Shown in pieces: positions 1 to 8,319 of a DNA stretch of 33,208 nucleotides. Under the pieces are notes generated by a model. It was given only the letters and a program-made list of their open reading frames with translations, searched no databases and was not told the origin of the DNA. This DNA comes from Acidobacteriota bacterium (GTDB taxonomy: Bacteria; Acidobacteriota; Vicinamibacteria; Vicinamibacterales; UBA8438): positions 35,663-68,870 of the forward strand of contig WTFV01000011.1 in NCBI GenBank assembly GCA_011523845.1, read 5' to 3'. The translations under genes and the position numbers were made by a program. Numbering within the stretch: position 1 is the first letter of the stretch; each line of letters begins with the position of its first letter.

Positions 1-1
1 G

Positions 2-3000
2 AAGGGTGCGACCAGCGGGACGGGGACGTTCACGCTGACGCCGCTCCAGGACACGATGGTCGAAGACGACGCGACCATCGACGTCGCCGGCGCCGCGGGG
101 GACCTGACCGTGAACGGGACGTGGCTGATGCTGACCGACGACGACGGTGTGCCGGAGGTGAACCTGTCGGTGAGCCCGTCGAAGGTGAGCGAGGGGGACG
201 CGTCGACGAGGGTGACGGTCACGGCGGCTTTCTCCGGCAGCAGCACGTTGAGCACGGACACGACCGTCGGGGTCTCGGTCGGCGGCGGCACGGCGACTTC
301 CGGAACCGACTACGCGGCGGTGTCCGACTTCGACGTCGAGATCCGGAGGGGCGAGACGAGCGGCACGGCGACGTTCACGCTGACGCCGACGGCGGATGCA
401 GAGGTCGAGGCCGCCGAGACGATCCGGGTGACGGGCGGCGCGCCGGGCCTGACGGTGAACGGGGCGCGGCTGACGCTGACCGACGCGACGCCGAGGCTGA
501 GCGTGGGTGCGGCCCGCGCCGCCGAGGGCGAGAACATGGTGTTCACGGTGACTCTGCAGGCAGCCGGCCCGCGGGCGGTGACCGTGCAGTATGCGACCGC
601 CGACGGTTCGGCCGCGGCGGGCGCCGACTACACGTCGACCTCCGGGCAACTGGTGTTCTCGGCCGACGAGACCGAGCAGACGGTCAGCGTGCCGGTCGCG
701 GACGACGACGAGGTCGAGGACAACGAGACGTTTACGCTCGCGGTGCAGTTGGCGGATGCGCCGGGACCGCCGGCGTCGGCGACGGGAACCATCGTGGACA
801 ACGACGTTGTCACGGTCACGGTCACCGAGCCCGACGTGCGGGAAACCGACGGTCTGGCGACGTTCACGGTGTCGCCTTCGTCCGCGAGCTCGTACGAGGT
901 GGTCGTCGAGTACTGGACGTCCGACGGGACGGCGACGGCGGGCGCCGACTACGTCGAGACGACCGGCAAGCTGGTGTTCGCGCCGGGCGAGACCGAGAAG
1001 GTGGTTGCCGTGGAGGTGCTGGACGACGACGTGGTCGAGAGCGCGGAGACGCTTCTGCTCTCGATGACGGTCGCCTCGGTCGGGTCGCGCGCATCCGGCT
1101 TGTCGGCCGCCGAGGCCCCGATCCGCATGGCCGCGGCGGGCGGAACGGACCAAGCGAGCCCCACCTCGTTGCAGATGACGGGGACGATTCGCGATGACGA
1201 GCTGGTCCGGACGCGGGGTTCGGGGACCAGCCGCACGCTGTATCTGCTGGCGCGCTCGATGGCGTCCGAGGCGGTGGCGGCGATCGGGGAACGCTTCGTC
1301 GCGACCGGCGGCGACGACACGCCGCGGGCGACGTTGGGCGCGGCGTCGCCGGCCGGCCACGGTAGCGCGGGGGCCGGCGCCGGCGTGGCGTATCCGGCAG
1401 TGTCGAGCGCCGGCGGCAGCGGCGCTTCGCCGGGAGGCGGCCGGGGCGCCATGGCGTTGCATCGGGCGTCGGACCAGCCGTTCGCGGATCTGGGGTGGCT
1501 CGACAACGCGAACTTCTCGGTGCCGGTGGGAGAGGCGAACCAGTCCGGGCGCTGGCAGGTATGGGGCCGCGCGGGCACGGTGCGGAGCCAATTGCAGACC
1601 CCGACCGGGGGGGAAGCGCGGGGCGACGTGTTCTCGAGCCACGTGGGAGTGGACACGCGGCTGGGCGACTCGGCGCTGCTGGGTGTGTCGCTGTCCCACA
1701 CGGTGGGTCTGCTCGGCTACACGGTCCGGAACCCCCTGGTCGAGGGCGCATTGCCCGGCGAGGGAGACGGCCGCGTGACGAGCGTGCAGCCCTATGCGCA
1801 TTGGGCGCCGCGCAACGGCCTGACGATGTGGGGCATGGGCGGCGGCGGCCTGGGGTCGCTGACGCTGGCCGACTCGGTCGGGATGGTAGAGACCCCGCTC
1901 GGGCTGCGGCTGTTCGCCGGCGGCGCGCGGCAGGCGCTGACGGACGGTCTGGCGCTGAAGGTGGATGCCTTCCACGCGACGCTGCGCTCGGAGGAGCATG
2001 CCGAGATGGCGGCGGCGACCGGCACGGCGATGCGGGGCCGGATGCTGGCCGAGGGGCAGACCGACTGGGTGTTGTCCGAGTCGTCGAGCCTGAATCCCCG
2101 CCTCGAGGCCGGCCTGCGCTGGGACGGCGGCACCGACGTCGAGGGCATGGGGGCGGAAATGGGGCTCGGGCTGGCGTACGTGAACCGGCGGCTGAACCTG
2201 GGTCTGGAGACGCAGGGACGGTACCTGGTGGCGCATCAGGCGGACGGTTTCGAGGAATGGGGCGCGGGCCTGTCGCTGCGTGTCGGACCGGGCATCGACA
2301 GGCCGGGACCGTGGCTGGCGCTGAACCCGGAATGGGGCGCACCGGACAGCCGCGTGCACGCGCTGTGGGACCCGCGGGCGGCGCCGGAGCTGCATCGCGG
2401 CGCCGCCGGCGCGCCCGGCGCGCGGCCGGACCGCATCGCGGCCACGGCGGGGTACCGGTTGAGCGAAGCCAACAGCGTGTCGCTGGAAGCGCTGCACGAG
2501 ACGCGCCCCGGCGACGGCGGGGGCATCGCGGCACGCGTGGCGGGGAACCTGAGCTGGGGCGGCGGTACCGATGGCGAGCTGCGTGCGCCGGCGGATGCGC
2601 GGTCCCGGCGCGGCGAGCGCGCGGCGGCCGCCGACGCACCGCACGCCGGGCGGCCGGGTCCGGTCCGACTCGACGCAGTCGCCGTCGCCGCGTTCTACAA
2701 CCTCTCGGGCGCGCCGGCCGACGACTGGATCGGCGCCGGCGTGACGGAGACACTGACCAGCGCCATCCAGCAACTCGACGCCGTCGAGGTCGTCGGCGCC
2801 GAAGACGCGGGCGGGGCGGCGCCGGCCTGGCTAGTGGCCGGCGAGTATCGTCGCCGGGGAAACTCGCTGCAGATCGACGCCCGGTTGGTCGACACGCGCA
2901 GCGGCGCCGTCGCCGCGCGGTCGCGGGCGGGGGGCGTTACGGCCGAGCTCTTCGAGCTGCAGGACCGCATCACGGCGGACCTGGCCGGCGCGCTGGGAAA

Positions 3001-3910
3001 TCTGAGCGCGGGCGGCAGGGCCGGCAGCCGCGAACCGGCTGCGCGGGAGCTTCCGCGGCGGCGCCGCGTCGAGCAGGGGCCGGAAGGCGGCGACGCTGCA
3101 ACCGCGCCACAGCGGGCGCTCGCGCCACGCCCGGTCGGCAGCCGTGAGGCGAACATCGTCGAGGCGCGTCCAGCGGCGCCGCTCCGGCTCCACACCGGCG
3201 AGACGCGTCCAGCGGCGCCGGTCCGGCTCGACACCGGCGGCGAGGCGCGTCCAGCGGCGCGGCGGGCGCTCGCGCCACGCCCCGGCGGCAGCCGCGACGC
3301 GAACGTCGTCGAGGCGCGTTCATCAGCGCCGGTCCGGCTCCAGACCGTCGCCATCGACCAGTTCCACAACGTCTCGCGGGCGCCGGCCGACGACTGGATC
3401 GGCGCCGGCGTGACGGAGACGCTGGCCAGCGCCATCCAGCAACTCGACGCGGTCGAGGTCGTCAGGAACCCGGGAGGTTCCGGTCCGGCGGCGGCCTGGC
3501 TCGTCGACGGCGCGTATCGTCGCCGGGGAAACCGGCTGCAGATCGACGCCCGGGTGGTCGACACGCGCAGCGGCGCCGTCGCCGCGCGGTCGAGCGTGGA
3601 AGGCGCCACGGCCGAGATCTTCGACCTGCAGGACCGCATCACGGCGGACCTGGCAGGCGTGCTGGGAGATCTCGGTACGGGCCGCGGGACCGGCCATCGC
3701 GAGCTGGAGGCGCCGGAACGCCCACGGCGGCGTCTCGCCGAGGCGGAGTCGCGAGCCGTGAGGATCCCGGCCGACACGTCCGGAGCGCACGTGGGCGCGT
3801 TCGAAGTCCGTCTCTCGGCGGCCGCGGCGCTTCGAGAAAAAGCCCGGGAACGTCTCCTCGCTTCGGCATCCCGACGGGCTGACGAGCTCGAGCGGGCGAC
3901 GACCAACTGA
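2..3910 (+). CDS. Calx-beta / outer-membrane beta-barrel giant protein with twin TolB-N-like C-terminal domains (5' partial)
   Basis: The frame is open to the left edge, so the N-terminus and any signal peptide are missing. Residues are counted from the Met codon at 56. Residues 1-370 hold the end of one Calx-beta unit and about three more (motifs GTATSGTDYAAV, GSAAAGADYTSTSG, DGTATAGADYVETTG, each followed by an acidic DDD/DND turn). Calx-beta units are extracellular Ca-binding beta-sandwiches. Residues about 466-840 alternate short strands and Gly-rich turns (WQVWGRAGTV, LGVSLSHTVG) and resemble an autotransporter-type outer-membrane barrel. Two copies of a domain like TolB-N/COG5616 follow, at about 870-982 and 1093-1207 (NLSGAPADDWIGAGVTETL, YRRRGNSLQIDARLVDTRSG, ELQDRITADLAG), joined by a repetitive Arg/Pro/Ala linker. 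A barrel normally ends the protein, so about 420 residues after it is odd. The histidine kinase starts 64 bases downstream and may be co-transcribed. The domain calls are fairly safe, but the function is unknown. Confidence 0.85.
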   Translation, partial: KGATSGTGTFTLTPLQDTMVEDDATIDVAGAAGDLTVNGTWLMLTDDDGVPEVNLSVSPSKVSEGDASTRVTVTAAFSGSSTLSTDTTVGVSVGGGTATSGTDYAAVSDFDVEIRRGETSGTATFTLTPTADAEVEAAETIRVTGGAPGLTVNGARLTLTDATPRLSVGAARAAEGENMVFTVTLQAAGPRAVTVQYATADGSAAAGADYTSTSGQLVFSADETEQTVSVPVADDDEVEDNETFTLAVQLADAPGPPASATGTIVDNDVVTVTVTEPDVRETDGLATFTVSPSSASSYEVVVEYWTSDGTATAGADYVETTGKLVFAPGETEKVVAVEVLDDDVVESAETLLLSMTVASVGSRASGLSAAEAPIRMAAAGGTDQASPTSLQMTGTIRDDELVRTRGSGTSRTLYLLARSMASEAVAAIGERFVATGGDDTPRATLGAASPAGHGSAGAGAGVAYPAVSSAGGSGASPGGGRGAMALHRASDQPFADLGWLDNANFSVPVGEANQSGRWQVWGRAGTVRSQLQTPTGGEARGDVFSSHVGVDTRLGDSALLGVSLSHTVGLLGYTVRNPLVEGALPGEGDGRVTSVQPYAHWAPRNGLTMWGMGGGGLGSLTLADSVGMVETPLGLRLFAGGARQALTDGLALKVDAFHATLRSEEHAEMAAATGTAMRGRMLAEGQTDWVLSESSSLNPRLEAGLRWDGGTDVEGMGAEMGLGLAYVNRRLNLGLETQGRYLVAHQADGFEEWGAGLSLRVGPGIDRPGPWLALNPEWGAPDSRVHALWDPRAAPELHRGAAGAPGARPDRIAATAGYRLSEANSVSLEALHETRPGDGGGIAARVAGNLSWGGGTDGELRAPADARSRRGERAAAADAPHAGRPGPVRLDAVAVAAFYNLSGAPADDWIGAGVTETLTSAIQQLDAVEVVGAEDAGGAAPAWLVAGEYRRRGNSLQIDARLVDTRSGAVAARSRAGGVTAELFELQDRITADLAGALGNLSAGGRAGSREPAARELPRRRRVEQGPEGGDAATAPQRALAPRPVGSREANIVEARPAAPLRLHTGETRPAAPVRLDTGGEARPAARRALAPRPGGSRDANVVEARSSAPVRLQTVAIDQFHNVSRAPADDWIGAGVTETLASAIQQLDAVEVVRNPGGSGPAAAWLVDGAYRRRGNRLQIDARVVDTRSGAVAARSSVEGATAEIFDLQDRITADLAGVLGDLGTGRGTGHRELEAPERPRRRLAEAESRAVRIPADTSGAHVGAFEVRLSAAAALREKARERLLASASRRADELERATTN
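2663..3675 (+). repeat. Direct repeat of a ~340-base domain-coding unit, 669 bases apart
   Basis: The TolB-N-like domain is encoded twice inside the giant protein, at about 2663-3001 and 3332-3670. Aligned by eye, the segments beginning at 2711 and 3380 differ at only about three of the first 83 bases. Similarity stays high through the codons for QIDAR-VDTRSGAVAARS. The middle part (2800-2825 against 3468-3500) has diverged. This points to a recent internal duplication or gene conversion. Confidence 0.9.
3114..3345 (+). repeat. Short repeats in the linker between the twin domains
   Basis: The linker encodes units of the type EARPAAP-RL-TG, three in a row, flanked by two copies of a longer unit, RALAPRP-GSR-ANVVEAR. 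The longer unit sits at about 3116-3160 and 3263-3310. The encoded peptide is rich in Arg, Pro and Ala and is probably disordered. The repeats look like slippage or unequal-crossover products. Confidence 0.8.
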
Positions 3911-3974
3911 ATCCGGTGACCGGCGCAGCGTGCTCCGCGGTGACGGTCGGGCAGGGAGCCCAGGATAATTCCGC

Positions 3975-6140
3975 ATGCAGGAAACATCGGCGGGAAGCGA
4001 ACTCCGGGCGTTGCCCGCGCGGATTCTGATTGTCGACGCCGACCCCGACGCGCGGAAGGCGTTGTTCGACCTGGTGACCCGCCTGGGGCACGCGGTCTGC
4101 CACGCCGCCGAACCCGGTCCGGCGGCGCTCGACCTGCCCCCCGACGCGGATCCCGACCTCGCGTTGATCGGCCTCGCGGCCGGTGGCACCGCGGCTCCCG
4201 CCGTTGAAACCGCCGAGCGGATCGCGGAGCGGCTCGGGCTGCCGCTCGTGTACGCGATGGAGACGGCGGACACGGCGCTGCTGGACCAGGCGCAGCACAC
4301 GAACCCGCACGGCTGCGTGCTGAAGTCGGCCGCCCCCCTGCAACTGGACCTCACCCTCCGCACGGCATTGAACCTGGCCGCGCGGGAGCGGGCCGACCGC
4401 GTACGACAAGAGCAGGAGATGGCCGGACTCAGGGCATCCGTCGAGCCTACGGAGCGCGACAATGCGATCCTCAGATGCCTGTTCGAACGAATCAGCGACG
4501 CCGTGATCATAGGCGACACCGAGGGCAGACTGACGGACATCAACCCCGCCGCGAGACGGATCGGCAGGCGGTCGGTGCAAGACCCCAACCGGTGGACCGA
4601 GTACTTCACTACCTACCAGGCGGACGGGCGCACGCCGTTCGCGATCGAGGATCTGCCGCTTGTACGCTCCCTCCGCGGGGAGACCACCAGGGACGTTCCC
4701 GTGGTGCTGCGGCCCCGGCACCCGGACGCAGGAACGGAGGACATCCGGCTGAGCGCCAGCGGGTACCCGTTGCTCGACGCGCAAGGCCGGCCCTTGGGCG
4801 GCGCCGTGCTGCTGCGGGACGTCACGGATCTCAGGGAGCAGGCGGCGAAGGCGGCGAGAGCCCAGGCCGAGCTGCACGAGCGGGTGCAGGTGCTGGATGC
4901 GATTATCCGCAGCATGGGGGACGGGGTGGTGGTCGCGGACGCGGAGGCGCGGTTCACGCTGTTCAACCCCAGCGCCGAGCGCATCGTCGGCATCGGCATG
5001 ACGGACCGGCCGCCGGACGAGTGGACCGACCTCTACGGCGTGTTCTACGCCGACACGGTGACCCCGGTGCCGACGGACCAGTTGCCCGTCGTGCGCGCCG
5101 TGCGGGGCGACAACGTTGAAGCCCTGCAGCTCTTCATCCGCAATTCGCGCGTTCCGGACGGGGTGTACATCAGCGTGAATGCGAGCCCGGTGCGCAGCGA
5201 GTCGGGAGCGGTGGTCGGCGGCGTAGCCGTCTTCCGCGACGTGACGCAGCGCCGAATGGAAGAGGAGGCGCTGACGCAGGCCTTCGCACAGGGACGTCTG
5301 GAGGTCATCGACACGGTCCTGCACAACATCGGGAACGCGATCAACAGCGTCGCGACAGGCGTGGACACGCTGCACGGGTGGTTCCAGGACAACGAGCTGA
5401 TGCGGCGGTTCGGCAAGCTGGCGGACGTCGTCGCCGCGCACGACCGCGACTGGACCGCCTGGCTGGAGCACGATGCGCAGGGCCGGCAGATGCGTCCCTT
5501 CCTGCTGGCGCTCGTGCGGGACCTGACCGGCGAGCACGAGAAGCTGGTGGGGACCGTCGCGCGCGTCCGGACTCGCGTGCGGCACATCGTCGACATCATC
5601 CGCACCCAGGCCGCCTTCACGAACGGGACGGTGGAACGCAAGCTCATCGATCTCCCGGCAACCATCAAGGACGCGGTGAAGGTCGTCCAGGAGTCACTCG
5701 GGCGACGCGGCGTCCAGATCGAGGTCGACTGCTCCCGGGCGCCTCGCGAGATGGTGGTGCAGGAGAGCCGCCTTCAACAGATGCTCGTGAACCTGCTCAA
5801 GAACGCGATGGAGGCCATTGAAGAACGCGCGGCCCGACTGGAGGACGACCCGGGCTGGCGGCCGGGGATTCGCGTGCTGGCCTATCGCGGGGAACGGAAG
5901 AACACCCTCGTGATCGACGTCAGCGACAACGGAATCGGCATGGATCCGTCCCAGTTCGGCTCCGTGTTCAACGCCGGCTACACGACCAAGAAGCAGGGGA
6001 CCGGACTGGGTCTGCATTCGGCGGCGAACTTCGTAATCGGGTCGGGCGGCAGCATTCGGCCCTTGAGCGACGGTATCGGCCACGGCGCCACGCTGCGCGT
6101 GACGCTGCGCCTCCTGGAAGAGCCGAGGCAGCAGCGGTAG
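3975..6140 (+). CDS. PAS-PAS sensor histidine kinase with degenerate N-terminal receiver
   Basis: A 721-residue soluble-looking protein with no clear membrane segment. Residues 16-135 have a receiver-like pattern (ARILIVDADPDARKAL, later VLKSA), but the position of the phospho-accepting Asp is Gly66 (DLALIGL), and the second acidic residue after Asp21 is Ala22. It is probably a pseudo-receiver. Two PAS domains follow at about 165-280 and 300-420, each ending in the usual RDVT motif. The dimerisation region has VLHNIGNAINSV with candidate phospho-acceptor His450, a known H-box variant. The ATPase domain shows the N box (Asn610 in NLLKNAMEAI), DNGIG from Asp651 and GTGLGL near 675. The start at 3975 has AGGA about ten bases upstream. 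No response regulator lies nearby, so the partner is encoded elsewhere. The upstream surface protein may be functionally linked. Confidence 0.92.
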   Translation: MQETSAGSELRALPARILIVDADPDARKALFDLVTRLGHAVCHAAEPGPAALDLPPDADPDLALIGLAAGGTAAPAVETAERIAERLGLPLVYAMETADTALLDQAQHTNPHGCVLKSAAPLQLDLTLRTALNLAARERADRVRQEQEMAGLRASVEPTERDNAILRCLFERISDAVIIGDTEGRLTDINPAARRIGRRSVQDPNRWTEYFTTYQADGRTPFAIEDLPLVRSLRGETTRDVPVVLRPRHPDAGTEDIRLSASGYPLLDAQGRPLGGAVLLRDVTDLREQAAKAARAQAELHERVQVLDAIIRSMGDGVVVADAEARFTLFNPSAERIVGIGMTDRPPDEWTDLYGVFYADTVTPVPTDQLPVVRAVRGDNVEALQLFIRNSRVPDGVYISVNASPVRSESGAVVGGVAVFRDVTQRRMEEEALTQAFAQGRLEVIDTVLHNIGNAINSVATGVDTLHGWFQDNELMRRFGKLADVVAAHDRDWTAWLEHDAQGRQMRPFLLALVRDLTGEHEKLVGTVARVRTRVRHIVDIIRTQAAFTNGTVERKLIDLPATIKDAVKVVQESLGRRGVQIEVDCSRAPREMVVQESRLQQMLVNLLKNAMEAIEERAARLEDDPGWRPGIRVLAYRGERKNTLVIDVSDNGIGMDPSQFGSVFNAGYTTKKQGTGLGLHSAANFVIGSGGSIRPLSDGIGHGATLRVTLRLLEEPRQQR

Positions 6141-6222
6141 CCGATCGGGCGCGGCGAGCGCATGCCGAGCCCGTAGGCGCGCCCGTCGCTGATCGCGGTA
6201 GCCGATCGGGCGCGGCGAGCGC
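6134..6222 (+). repeat. 28-bp perfect direct repeat at the kinase stop codon
   Basis: Bases 6134-6161 recur unchanged at 6195-6222, an offset of 61 bases. The first copy contains the TAG stop codon of the histidine kinase. There are only two copies and no further regular spacing, so this is not a CRISPR array. Confidence 0.85.
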
Positions 6223-6458
6223 CGCCAACCCGTCGCAAGGCTCCGTGTTCGGCCCCGGCCCCCACCGCCCCAGGACTTCGCGCCTCGGAACCCACTTCGT
6301 TGCGTCCTACGGCGCAGCCTCCTGGACGGCACAACCCTGGCCGCCCGGGACCGGCCCTTCCGGACCGCCGAGGAGATGAACGACCACCTGCTCAGCCCGA
6401 ACAGGAACCGCGGCGGCGGCGAGCTCCGTCTCCAGCCGCGCGATGAACCGAGCGTACG
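6141..6458. other. Gene-free spacer with repeats
   Basis: This spacer lies between the kinase stop and the stop of the first Uma2 gene, so the flanking genes converge. It holds the second copy of a 28-bp direct repeat (6195-6222) and a diverged REP-like element (about 6229-6323). Open frames here are short and have composition typical of GC-rich non-coding sequence. I see no gene in 6330-6458. Confidence 0.6.
6229..6323 (+). repeat. Diverged copy of the REP-like element
   Basis: The segment aligns by eye with 24500-24592. Both show TTCGGCCC-like then C-rich tracts, a GGAAC or AGAAC block, CTTCG-TGCGT, and GGCGC-AG-CTCCT at the end. The first hairpin is eroded here. The outer arms of the second half (AGG...GCGCC and GGCGC...CCT) can still pair. 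Confidence 0.5.
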
Positions 6459-7208
6459 TCACCGGGACCGGTCGCGAAGGAGTCCTTCCAGCTCGGCCAC
6501 CCGCGCCTCGGCGGCCACGGCGCGCGTCTCGGCGGCTGCAACGCGGGTTGCCGCGGCTGCGGCGCGGGTTGCCGCGGCTGTGGCGCGGGTTTCTGCCGCC
6601 ACGCGGCCGTCGGCCTCCTCGTCGTGACTCCGCAAGTTGTCACCGGTCGCCGGGTCCCGGAAACGCATCTCCCGCCCCGGCACCGCGAGCAGCTCCAGGC
6701 CCAGCGTCTCGCTGCGGAGCGTCAGGGTACCGTCCAGCCCCGTCGCCACCGGTTGACGCAGGTAGCCCGACGGCGTCAACCGCTCGCCCTGCAAACGCGC
6801 GGGCAAGTGCTCCCCCGTCGGGTCGTACTGCCAGTACTCGCGCACCCCGAGGCGGGCATACACCGCTCGCTTCCGCCCGAGATCGTCGCGCCACGTGCTC
6901 GGCGAGGCCACCTCCAGCACGAAGGCCGGCGCTTGCCCCTCCTCCCACAGCTTGTAGTTCGGCCGCTGGCGGTCCTCCACGCCGAACACCACGAAGACGT
7001 CCGGCGCGATCGACACGCGCGGATTGCCTTCCTCGTAGTAAATCAGCAGGTCTCCCGACACGTACACGTCCCGCCGGTCCTTGAAGTGGCGGGCCAGCGC
7101 ACCGATCCCGTACATGATCGCGCTGCGCTGGGCGTCGTTCTCCGCCATCGGCTTGCCGTCCGAGCTCGGATACTCGATCGGAACGACGGCGGGCGCGGGT
7201 CGGATCAT
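6459..7208 (-). CDS. Uma2 family (DUF820) putative nuclease-fold protein, copy 1
   Basis: A 249-residue protein. The Uma2 core shows MYGIGALARHF, the central SIAPDVFVVFG with its acidic residue, APAFVLEVASPSTWRDD (the E-x-A step of the PD-(D/E)XK fold), KRAVYARLGVREYWQYDP and a C-terminal LGLEL strand. The last 45 residues are an Ala/Arg/Glu-rich heptad-like repeat (VAAETRA-AAATRA) that should form a coiled coil. The start at 7208 is chosen because GGAGGAG lies 8-10 bases upstream; longer frames extend into non-coding sequence. Uma2 proteins are widespread and often multi-copy, and their biochemical role is not established. The gene is about 85% alike, by eye, to the copy at 14557-15264, including about 120 bases upstream. 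It is divergent from a third, different Uma2 gene at 7447. Confidence 0.88.
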   Translation of the reverse strand: MIRPAPAVVPIEYPSSDGKPMAENDAQRSAIMYGIGALARHFKDRRDVYVSGDLLIYYEEGNPRVSIAPDVFVVFGVEDRQRPNYKLWEEGQAPAFVLEVASPSTWRDDLGRKRAVYARLGVREYWQYDPTGEHLPARLQGERLTPSGYLRQPVATGLDGTLTLRSETLGLELLAVPGREMRFRDPATGDNLRSHDEEADGRVAAETRATAAATRAAAAATRVAAAETRAVAAEARVAELEGLLRDRSR

Positions 7209-7330
7209 CGCGGGGCTCCTCCGGACGGCGCAACGGCGCGCACGACTTCCCCACGCTACCACACGCTGCGGCGCCGCTCCACGTCGGGGCGTCGGTCGGG
7301 AAACGAAGCACGTGTCGTGCCAACGGCGGG
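7209..7330 (-). repeat. Duplicated Uma2 upstream region (copy 1)
   Basis: This leader matches 15265-15395 by eye: the RBS region, the CACGACTTCCCCA block, CTACCACACG, CTCCACGTC-like and GTCGTGCCAA-like blocks in the same order. The duplication therefore covered the promoter as well as the gene. Confidence 0.7.
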
Positions 7331-7403
7331 ACAACCCCTGGGGCAACCCCACGGCTGATCCGGGAAAACGACACGGTGGCGATTCCGTCGAGCCGCGGGC
7401 GGT

Positions 7404-7409
7404 TAGAAT
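7404..7409 (+). promoter_or_regulatory. Candidate -10 element for the divergent Uma2 gene
   Basis: TAGAAT matches the sigma-70 -10 consensus at five of six positions and lies 38 bases before the start codon at 7447. No good -35 hexamer is seen at the right distance, so the call is weak. Confidence 0.3.
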
Positions 7410-7446
7410 GGCTGTCAGGGAACGGCTCCAGCCGGAGAGATCAGGC

Positions 7447-8013
7447 ATGACGACCACAGCCGCCACGCAGGCGAAGCCGCTGACCGCCGGCGACCTTCTG
7501 CGTCTGTACAGCGAGGGGGTGCGCGGCGAGCTGATCCGGGGAGAGCTCTGCGAGACCATGCCGACGGGACACGAACACGGCAGGATAGTGGTGAACCTGG
7601 TCGTCGAGATGAAGAACTTCGTCAAGCCCCGGAGGCTCGGCACCTTGACGGCGTCCGACTCCGGTGTCTGGCTGGAGCGCAACCCCGACACGGTGAGGGC
7701 GCCGGACATCGCGTTCTTCTCGGCGGAGAAGATGCCGTCCGGGTCACGGGTAACCGGCTACTCGGAGGTCGTCCCGGATCTGGTGGTCGAGGTCGCCTCT
7801 CCCGGTGACAGCCCTCGTGAGATCAACGACAAGGCGCTCATGTGGCTTGGCTTCGGCGTGCAATTCGCGCTGGTCGTGCGCCCGGAGACGCGCAGCGTGG
7901 ACGTTCACCGGCGCGGTCATCCCGTCCTGACCCTCGGTGAGAACGATACGCTGGACAACATCGACGTGCTGCCCCGCTTCGCCTGCGCGGTCAAGGACGT
8001 CTTCGACGACTGA
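7447..8013 (+). CDS. Uma2 family (DUF820) protein, divergent type
   Basis: A 188-residue protein. Family motifs are LTAGDLLRLYSEGVRGELIRGEL near the N-terminus, HEHGRIVVNLVVEM, RAPDIAFFS with the central acidic residue, PDLVVEVASPGDSPREINDKALMWLGFGVQFALVV, and the terminal LGENDTLDNIDVLPRFACAVKDVF strand. The start at 7447 has GGAGAG about nine bases upstream. The frame runs upstream to 7081, but that part is antisense to the neighbouring Uma2 gene and reads as non-coding. Compared with the two minus-strand Uma2 copies it is a distant relative, with no coiled-coil tail. The 238-base gap to the gene at 7208 holds both promoters. Family membership is clear; the function is not known. Confidence 0.9.
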   Translation: MTTTAATQAKPLTAGDLLRLYSEGVRGELIRGELCETMPTGHEHGRIVVNLVVEMKNFVKPRRLGTLTASDSGVWLERNPDTVRAPDIAFFSAEKMPSGSRVTGYSEVVPDLVVEVASPGDSPREINDKALMWLGFGVQFALVVRPETRSVDVHRRGHPVLTLGENDTLDNIDVLPRFACAVKDVFDD

Positions 8014-8034
8014 GACGCCAGTAGCCGTGCCGGG

Positions 8035-8319
8035 CTACAGCCTGGTCGGCCATCGCTGCCGGCCGTGGAAGACCCCCAGGATTTCGAGGCGGTCATCGCG
8101 GATGCGATACGGCACCAGGCAAGGGGTTCCCGACACCACGAGCTCGCGCGTGCCCGGCAATCGCCCCGGTCTTCCCAGTCCTGGCTGCTCCGCGAGGAGT
8201 TCCACGCTGGAGAGGATGGCGACCGCAGTCTCGCGTGCCGCACTTGGCCGGTCCCTGGCGATGAAGGCTCGGAGCTGCGCGAGGTGGCGTACGGCCCGTG
8301 CGGACCAGACGATGGTCAC
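8035..8319 (-). CDS. ParE/RelE-type toxin
   Basis: A 94-residue protein with the ParE/RelE pattern: VWSARAVRHLAQLRAFIARDRPSAARETAVAIL, then LAEQPGLGRPGRLPGTRELVV, then PCLVPYRIRDDRLEILGVFHGRQRWP. Members of this fold poison DNA gyrase (ParE) or cleave ribosome-bound mRNA (RelE); the RHH partner favours ParE. The start is GTG at 8319, overlapping the antitoxin stop by four bases, which couples translation of the pair. Its stop lies 21 bases from the stop of the Uma2 gene at 8013, so the two converge. Confidence 0.92.
   Translation of the reverse strand: MTIVWSARAVRHLAQLRAFIARDRPSAARETAVAILSSVELLAEQPGLGRPGRLPGTRELVVSGTPCLVPYRIRDDRLEILGVFHGRQRWPTRL

Noticed and set aside
3639..5585. Minus-strand open frame antisense to the kinase
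   Set aside because: It overlaps well-supported coding sequence, and its Arg/His/Val-rich translation shows no motif.
6134..6222. Possible CRISPR repeat
   Set aside because: There are only two copies, with no spacer array, no cas genes, and the stop codon of a gene inside the first copy.
7081..7446. Longer N-terminus for the plus-strand Uma2 gene
   Set aside because: The extra codons are antisense to the neighbouring Uma2 gene and its leader, and the ATG at 7447 has its own ribosome site.
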